Origin: Pseudomonadota bacterium | Lineage (GTDB): Bacteria; Pseudomonadota; Gammaproteobacteria; Burkholderiales; Burkholderiaceae_F | Direction of reading: 5' to 3' | Assembly (NCBI GenBank): GCA_021842465.1 | Contig: JAKBZN010000016.1 | Coordinates: forward strand, 1 to 64,000 | DNA: 64,000 bases | Shown here: positions 58,966 through 64,000 of the stretch, piece after piece | Position numbering within the stretch: position 1 is the stretch's first letter | How the letters are laid out: every line of letters begins with the position of its first letter | Translations under genes and position numbers: made by a program | The notes under the pieces: model-generated | The model's database searches: none | Told to the model about the DNA's origin: nothing | The model's input: only the letters and a program-made list of their open reading frames with translations

Positions 58966-59994
58966 ATGAAGAAAATCCTCTTGGCAACGGCATTGTCTTT
59001 CTGCGCGGCCTGCGCGGCGCTTGCGCAGGAAGCGTCGGCGCAAGCCAGTGCGCTGGTGCGGGCCGTGCCGGCGCAGCAGCGGGTCCTGACCCGGACGGCC
59101 ACCGGGTTCGGCGCGGTCGCGTTCGCGCCGGGCGGGGTCGTCGACGGCAATTTCGCCAAGGCGGGGCGGGTGGTGCGGGTTGCCGTCGCCGCCGGCCAGC
59201 GGGTCCGGCGGGGCGATGTCCTGATCGAGATCGCCGCCGACCCGTCGGCGTCGCTGGCCTATGCACAGGCCCGCGATGCCGCACGCTACGCGCGGCAGGA
59301 GATGGCGCGCATGCGTTCGCTGTTCGCCCGGCAACTCGCGACGCGCGCGCAGCTCGACGCGGCACAGCGGGTGCTCGCGGACGCCGAGCACGCGCTGGCG
59401 GCGCAGCGCGCGATGGGCGCGCAGATCGGGCGGGACCGGCTGGTGGCGCCGTTCGACGGCACCGTGGTGTCGGTAGCGGCGGTTCCGGGGGACCGGTTCG
59501 CGGCGGGCGCGAATCTCGTGCAGGTGGCGCGCGCCGATCGCCTGCGGGCGATGCTGGGCATCGAGCCGGCGGATCGCGCCGGACTGCGCCGCGGTTTGCC
59601 GGTGGCGCTCGTCTCGGTGTCCGACCCGCAGTCGACCGGCACCGGGACGGTGGCGTGGGTCGGCGGCGGCATCGATCCGCAGACCGGCTTGATCCCGGTG
59701 GCGGTGCGCGTCGAGGCGGGAACCCTGCTCGCCGGCGCCCGCGTGCGCGGCGATATCGCAGTGGCGCGCCGGCGCACGCTCGCCGTGCCCCGGCAGGCGG
59801 TGCTGCGCGACGGCGGCCAGGCATACCTGTTCCAGGTCGCGGGCAGTCGGGCCCACCGCGTTGCGGTGCAGACGGGGATCGAGGATGCCGGCTGGACCGA
59901 GGTTCAGGGGCATCTGGCATCGGGTGAGCCGGTGGTCGTGCTCGGAAATTACGAGTTGCAGGACGGGATGGCCGTGCGCGAGGAGTCCCGATGA
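58966..59994 (+). CDS. RND efflux periplasmic adaptor subunit
   Basis: 342 aa. Signal peptide about 1-20 (MKKILLATALSFCAACAALAQE). Lipoyl halves around VDGNFAKAGRVVRVAVAAGQRVRRGDVL and LVAPFDGTVVSVAAVPGDRF, separated by a short coiled-coil hairpin (Ala/Arg-rich, about 88-145), then a beta-barrel and membrane-proximal domain (VPRQAVLRDGGQAYLFQV). ATG 58966 is chosen because the signal peptide starts there. It overlaps the pump gene (ATGA). Confidence 0.9.
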   Translation: MKKILLATALSFCAACAALAQEASAQASALVRAVPAQQRVLTRTATGFGAVAFAPGGVVDGNFAKAGRVVRVAVAAGQRVRRGDVLIEIAADPSASLAYAQARDAARYARQEMARMRSLFARQLATRAQLDAAQRVLADAEHALAAQRAMGAQIGRDRLVAPFDGTVVSVAAVPGDRFAAGANLVQVARADRLRAMLGIEPADRAGLRRGLPVALVSVSDPQSTGTGTVAWVGGGIDPQTGLIPVAVRVEAGTLLAGARVRGDIAVARRRTLAVPRQAVLRDGGQAYLFQVAGSRAHRVAVQTGIEDAGWTEVQGHLASGEPVVVLGNYELQDGMAVREESR

Positions 59995-62900
59995 CGGCGA
60001 TGGCCTGGATTCAATCGCATCGCCGTTCCATTCTCTTTCTGCTGTCGCTGATTGCCATCGGAGGGCTGACGGCGGCATTCCACTTGCCGGTGTCGATGTT
60101 TCCGGCGGTGGACTTCCCGCGCGTGGTCGTGAACCTCGACGCCGGCGATCGACCCGCGGAGCAGATGGCGCTGCAGGTCACCACCCCGGTGGAGGCGGCG
60201 ATCCGCGGCGTTCCCGGCGTGCAGGACGTGCGTTCGACGACGAGCCGGGGCAGCGCCGACGTCGAGGCGCGCTTCGCCTGGGGCACGGACATGCCGGCGG
60301 CGGCGCTGCAGGTCAATGCGGCGGTGGCCCAGATCCTGCCCGGGCTGCCTGCGGGCACGACGCTCGCAACCCGCCGGATGACGCCGACCGTCTACCCGAT
60401 CATCGCCTACAGTCTGGTTTCGGATACGGTCTCGCTCGCCCGGCTGCACGACATCGCGCAGTACCAGATCCGTCCGTTGCTGCTCGGCATCGACGGCGTC
60501 GCGCGGGTCGGGGTGCAGGGGGGCGCGATCGCGGAATATCAGGTGATCGCGGATCCGGCGCGCCTGCGGGCCGTCGGCCTGTCAATGGGCGACGTGGCGC
60601 GAGCACTTTCCACCGCCAACGTCCTCTCGGCGGTCGGGCGCCTGGAGGATCACTACAAGCTCTATCTGGTGGTCAGCGACAACCGGTTCCGACGGCTCGC
60701 GCAGATCGGCGACACGGTGCTCCGGTCGGATGCGCGCGGCGTGGTGCGCGTGAAGGACATCGCGCGGGTGCGCCTTGGGGTGGCGCCGATGTGGCAGCGG
60801 GTGACTGCCGACGGTCACGACGCGGTGCTGTTTTCGATCTACCAGCAGCCCGACGGCAACAGCGTGCAGATCGCCGCGGATGTGCGGGCGCGCCTCGCGG
60901 CGTTCCGGTCGACGCTGCCTCCCGGCGTGCGGATCGCCAACTGGTATGACCAGAGCCGGCTGGTCGTCGCATCCGCCGCGAGCGTGCGCGATGCCATCCT
61001 CATCGGCATCGTCCTGGCCGCGGCCGTCTTGTGGCTGTTCCTGCGCAACGCCAAGGTGATGGTCATCGCCTTGCTCGTCGTGCCGGCCGCGCTGGCGGCC
61101 ACGGTCGTGCTGCTGCAGATCCTGGGCATGAGCTTCAACATCATGACCCTGGGCGGCATGGCGGCGGCGGTGGGCCTGATCGTCGACGACGCGATCGTCA
61201 TGGTCGAACACATCATGCGCCGCCAGCGCGAGAGTGATCTGCCGCACCATGAACGGGTCCTTGGCGCCGCGCAGGAGTTCCTCCGTCCCTTGGCGGGTTC
61301 CAGCGCGGCGACCCTGGTGATCTTCGTGCCATTGGCGTTCCTCAGCGGCGTCACGGGCGCGTTCTTCAAGGCCCTGTCTGCGACCATGGCGTCGGGCCTG
61401 CTGCTGTCGTTCTGCATCACCTGGCTTGCGGTGCCGATCCTGGCCGATCGCTGGTTGACGCAGGCCGACGCCGAGGCGGCCGAGCGGGAAGGACGCGTGA
61501 TGGCGTGGCTCCATCGGCGATACGAGGCGTTGCTGATCGCATTGTTCGCCCGCCCGCTGTGGCTGCTGGCGGGGATCGCGCCGTTGCTGCTGGGCGGCTG
61601 GCTGGCGTACCACGCGATCGGCAGCGGGTTCATGCCGGCGATGGACGAGGGCGGTTTCACGCTCGACTATCGCAGCAAGCCCGGAACGTCCCTCACGGAA
61701 ACCGACCGGCTGCTGCGGCAGCTCGAGGCGATCGTCTCCTCCGATCCCAACGTCGCGTCGTATTCGCGCCGTACCGGCGCCCAGCTCGGCGACCAGGTGA
61801 CGGAAGCCAACGAGGGCGACCTGTTCGTGCGCCTCAAGTCCGGGCCGCGCGCACCGATCGACGTGGTGATGGAGGAGATCCGCCGTCGCATCGAACGACA
61901 GGTTCCGGGCCTGGAGATCGAGACCGCGCAGCTCATGGAGGACATGATCGGCGACCTTACCGCGGTACCCCAGCCGATCGAAGTGAAGATCTTCTCCGAC
62001 GAACCCGCAAAGCTCTTCGCGGCGGCGCATGCCGCGGCCGCGTTGCTCGGCCGGATTCCCGGTGTCGTCGAGATCAAGGACGGGATCAACCCCGCGGGCG
62101 ACGCGATCGAGATCCACGTCGATCGCCTGCGGGCGGCGCGGGAAGGGATGGATCCGGACAGCGTGACACGCGCCATCGGCGCCGAGGTCCAGGGCACCGT
62201 GGTGACGCAGATCGAGCGCCCTCCGAAGATGGTCGGCCTGCGGCTCTGGACGTCGGCGAATCTGCGTGACACCGATGCCAAGCTGGGCAACCTGCTGCTG
62301 CGCGCCCCCGATGGACACCTGTTTCCGCTGCGGCGCGTCGCGCGGTTCGTCACGGTCCAGGGGCAGCCCCAGATCGACCGCGAAAACCTGCGGCGCATGG
62401 TGGCGGTGACCGCGCGCCTGGAGGGCCGCGACATGGGGTCGGCGGCGGCGGCGGTGCAGCGCGCGCTCGACGCGCCCGGGGCGCTGCCTCCCGGCGTGGT
62501 GTACGAGATGGGGGGGATGTATCAACAGCAGCGGATCGCCTTCCGCGGACTGATGATCGTGCTGGGCGCCGCCGTGGCGCTGGTGTTTTTGCTGCTGCTC
62601 TTTCTCTATGAACGCTTCCGCGTCGCGCTCGCCATCCTGGCCACGCCGCTGCTCTGCATCTCGGCGGTATTCGTCGGTCTGTGGACGGCCGGCCTGGAGC
62701 TCAACATCTCGGCGCTCATGGGCATGACCATGATCGTCGGCATCGCCACCGAAGTGGCGATCTTCTATTTTTCGGAGTTCCAGTCGCTGACCGACACCGA
62801 AGGCGCCGGCACGGCGGTTCGACGGCAGGCGCTGGTTCAGGCCGGCAAGAACCGCATGCGTCCGATCGCGATGACCACCGCGGCCGCGATCCTGACCCTG

Positions 62901-63077
62901 CTGCCCCTGGCGTTTGCCATCGGACAAGGATCGGCGATGCAGCAGCCGCTCGCGGTCGCCATCGTCTCCGGGCTCCTCGTGCAACTGCCGGTGACCCTGC
63001 TCGTCATGCCGGTGCTGTTCGACCGGATGCAGGGGCGGTCATCGCCCGACGGGCCTAGAACCGGTAGCCGACCTTGA
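59991..63077 (+). CDS. RND family efflux permease
   Basis: 1028 aa. Inner-membrane proton antiporter with 12 helices and two large periplasmic loops (about 35-330 and 555-860). The TM4 proton-relay pair is present in AAAVGLIVDDAIVMVEHIM. The family resembles the AcrB/CzcA superfamily but lacks an obvious CzcA metal site; the GMDPDSVTRAIGAEVQGTVV region is MdtB-like. Substrate unknown. No outer-membrane channel gene follows, so it would use a shared one. The end overlaps the convergent gene by 23 bp. Confidence 0.9.
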   Translation: MTAMAWIQSHRRSILFLLSLIAIGGLTAAFHLPVSMFPAVDFPRVVVNLDAGDRPAEQMALQVTTPVEAAIRGVPGVQDVRSTTSRGSADVEARFAWGTDMPAAALQVNAAVAQILPGLPAGTTLATRRMTPTVYPIIAYSLVSDTVSLARLHDIAQYQIRPLLLGIDGVARVGVQGGAIAEYQVIADPARLRAVGLSMGDVARALSTANVLSAVGRLEDHYKLYLVVSDNRFRRLAQIGDTVLRSDARGVVRVKDIARVRLGVAPMWQRVTADGHDAVLFSIYQQPDGNSVQIAADVRARLAAFRSTLPPGVRIANWYDQSRLVVASAASVRDAILIGIVLAAAVLWLFLRNAKVMVIALLVVPAALAATVVLLQILGMSFNIMTLGGMAAAVGLIVDDAIVMVEHIMRRQRESDLPHHERVLGAAQEFLRPLAGSSAATLVIFVPLAFLSGVTGAFFKALSATMASGLLLSFCITWLAVPILADRWLTQADAEAAEREGRVMAWLHRRYEALLIALFARPLWLLAGIAPLLLGGWLAYHAIGSGFMPAMDEGGFTLDYRSKPGTSLTETDRLLRQLEAIVSSDPNVASYSRRTGAQLGDQVTEANEGDLFVRLKSGPRAPIDVVMEEIRRRIERQVPGLEIETAQLMEDMIGDLTAVPQPIEVKIFSDEPAKLFAAAHAAAALLGRIPGVVEIKDGINPAGDAIEIHVDRLRAAREGMDPDSVTRAIGAEVQGTVVTQIERPPKMVGLRLWTSANLRDTDAKLGNLLLRAPDGHLFPLRRVARFVTVQGQPQIDRENLRRMVAVTARLEGRDMGSAAAAVQRALDAPGALPPGVVYEMGGMYQQQRIAFRGLMIVLGAAVALVFLLLLFLYERFRVALAILATPLLCISAVFVGLWTAGLELNISALMGMTMIVGIATEVAIFYFSEFQSLTDTEGAGTAVRRQALVQAGKNRMRPIAMTTAAAILTLLPLAFAIGQGSAMQQPLAVAIVSGLLVQLPVTLLVMPVLFDRMQGRSSPDGPRTGSRP

Positions 63078-63816
63078 CGCCGTAGCTGTAGATCCCGCCG
63101 GTCGAATCGCCTTCGACGACGACGTCGGCGATGCCCAGGTTCATGTCGACCCCGGCATACACCTTGGGCTGGGCGAAGTTCACTTGCGTCAGGTTGGTGA
63201 CCCCGGAAGGTGCGACTCGGCTCCAGACTTCGCCGACGCCGCAATAGGGGGTGGCGAAGAGAAACCCCTTGGAGATCTCGATGTCCGCGCTCACGGTCTC
63301 CAGGCCGAGCTGGCTCATGCCGTCGATCCGGGTCACCGCCCCGCGCAGCGCCACCGCCGGCATGTCGACGCCGCCGGGGATGAACGCCCATTTCAGCGCG
63401 CCGCCGTAGAGGCGCACCTGCGAGGAGGGCACCTGCGAGTACATCACGCCCAGATCGACGTTGTCGGGCAACCCCTTGGAGAGGCGTATCGAAGGGGCCG
63501 GCATCGTGCCGTACACCGAACTGCCGGTGATTGCTGGCTGGATCGCACCGGTGTTGGCCATGTGCGTCCCGGTCACGGCGACGCCGATGTCAAAACCTGT
63601 GATGCCCAGCGGATCGGCGGGCTCGTACGGCTTGTAGGAGAATGCCGCGCCCATGTCGCGCGCAAGGTCGACGAACTGACCCTGGTTGAGGTTCTGCAGG
63701 GTGTTGACGTCGAAGCTCGCCGCGGAGGATGCGGTCGCGAGACCGGCAAGCAGCGATCCGAAGGCGGCGGACCGCGCAGCAGCGGAAAACCGGGCGGATG
63801 GGCATAGGATGGGCAT
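63055..63816 (-). CDS. Predicted outer-membrane protein of unknown function
   Basis: 253 aa. A signal peptide-like start (residues about 1-35, ending ASSAASF) and a C-terminal Y-R-F with alternating hydrophobic residues (GIYSYGVKVGYRF), the usual mark of an outer-membrane beta-barrel. Beta-strand-like repeats run through the protein (VDLGVMYSQVPSSQVRLYGGALKWAF; PKVYAGVDMNLGIADVVVEGD). No family recognised. ATG 63816 is chosen at the signal peptide. Convergent with, and overlapping, the RND gene by 23 bp; it could serve another role than efflux. Confidence 0.65.
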   Translation of the reverse strand: MPILCPSARFSAAARSAAFGSLLAGLATASSAASFDVNTLQNLNQGQFVDLARDMGAAFSYKPYEPADPLGITGFDIGVAVTGTHMANTGAIQPAITGSSVYGTMPAPSIRLSKGLPDNVDLGVMYSQVPSSQVRLYGGALKWAFIPGGVDMPAVALRGAVTRIDGMSQLGLETVSADIEISKGFLFATPYCGVGEVWSRVAPSGVTNLTQVNFAQPKVYAGVDMNLGIADVVVEGDSTGGIYSYGVKVGYRF

Positions 63817-63911
63817 GGAGAATTCCGTGTCGATGAATGAAAATGCGTCTGGCGCGGATCGTAGCCGAAGCGGGTGCGCACGGGGTACCCGCAATCGCCC
63901 CCGGGGACACC

Positions 63912-63940
63912 TTGCAGGGACTTTCCCGATCGCGTAGAAT
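63912..63940 (+). promoter_or_regulatory. Sigma-70 promoter for tRNA-Ala
   Basis: TTGCAG (63912-63917) and TAGAAT (63935-63940) are separated by 17 bp. The -10 ends 12 bp before the tRNA 5' end. Confidence 0.75.
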
Positions 63941-63952
63941 TCCGCCTCTTTC

Positions 63953-64000
<48 letters not shown>

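Overview
The window is a GC-rich stretch of core chromosome, most likely from a betaproteobacterium of the Burkholderiales/Rhodocyclales type. The evidence is gene order: dnaG-rpoD with a downstream tRNA; yceD-rpmF-plsX-fabHDG-acpP-fabF running directly into rpoE-rseAB-mucD-lepA-lepB-rnc-era-recO-pdxJ-acpS-nagZ-uvrC; a sigma-70 with a long Lys/Ala-rich head; and RNase E with an Arg/Ala/Pro/Glu-rich tail. I cannot assign a genus. No prophage, insertion sequence, CRISPR array, plasmid function or rRNA operon is visible.

Layout. 0-8.8 kb: tRNA-Gly and tRNA-Cys, a sodium:solute symporter, a periplasmic thioredoxin-like protein, then a leftward group dut, coaBC, lspA, ileS, ribF. 8.9-13.8 kb (rightward): purN, an RsmB-type rRNA methyltransferase, a MscS-type channel and a fatty-acid desaturase. 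13.8-16.7 kb (leftward): rpmG, rpmB, an MFS transporter, radC. 16.9-25.2 kb: ispH-plsY, leftward tsaD, then rpsU, yqeY, dnaG, rpoD (the classical macromolecular-synthesis order) and a CAU-anticodon tRNA. 25.1-30.1 kb: a MarR-controlled aaeXAB-like aromatic-acid efflux operon and a divergent alcohol dehydrogenase. 30.2-34.6 kb: rne and rluC, divergent over a long leader. 34.6-36.8 kb: a palindromic repeat cluster, a tetrapyrrole-type methyltransferase, a Maf/YceF pyrophosphatase, yceD. 36.8-42.8 kb: rpmF, plsX and the fatty-acid cluster. 42.8-47.1 kb: YgfX-like protein and the envelope-stress module rpoE-rseA-rseB-mucD. 47.2-58.7 kb: a tightly packed run from lepA to pgsA with many 1-11 bp overlaps. 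58.8-64 kb: a two-gene RND efflux pump, an unknown outer-membrane-type protein and the start of a tRNA-Ala(CGC).

How the genes work together. The window joins phospholipid and fatty-acid synthesis (plsX, plsY, pgsA, fabHDGF, acpP, acpS, desaturase) with lipoprotein and signal-peptide processing (lspA, lepB), envelope stress (rpoE-mucD), translation and tRNA/rRNA maturation (ileS, rne, rnc, era, rluC, rsmB, tsaD, mnmH), and DNA maintenance (dnaG, radC, recO, uvrC, dut).

I found no clearly new multi-gene system. The most interesting signals are small. A ~65-nt motif is shared by the leaders of ispH and plsX. REP-type palindromes appear to be translated into the C-terminus of AcpS and the N-terminus of MnmH. 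Tandem half-palindromes lie near 34.6 kb. A near-perfect MarR operator sits upstream of the aae operon, and the last gene of that operon ends inside a tRNA gene on the opposite strand.
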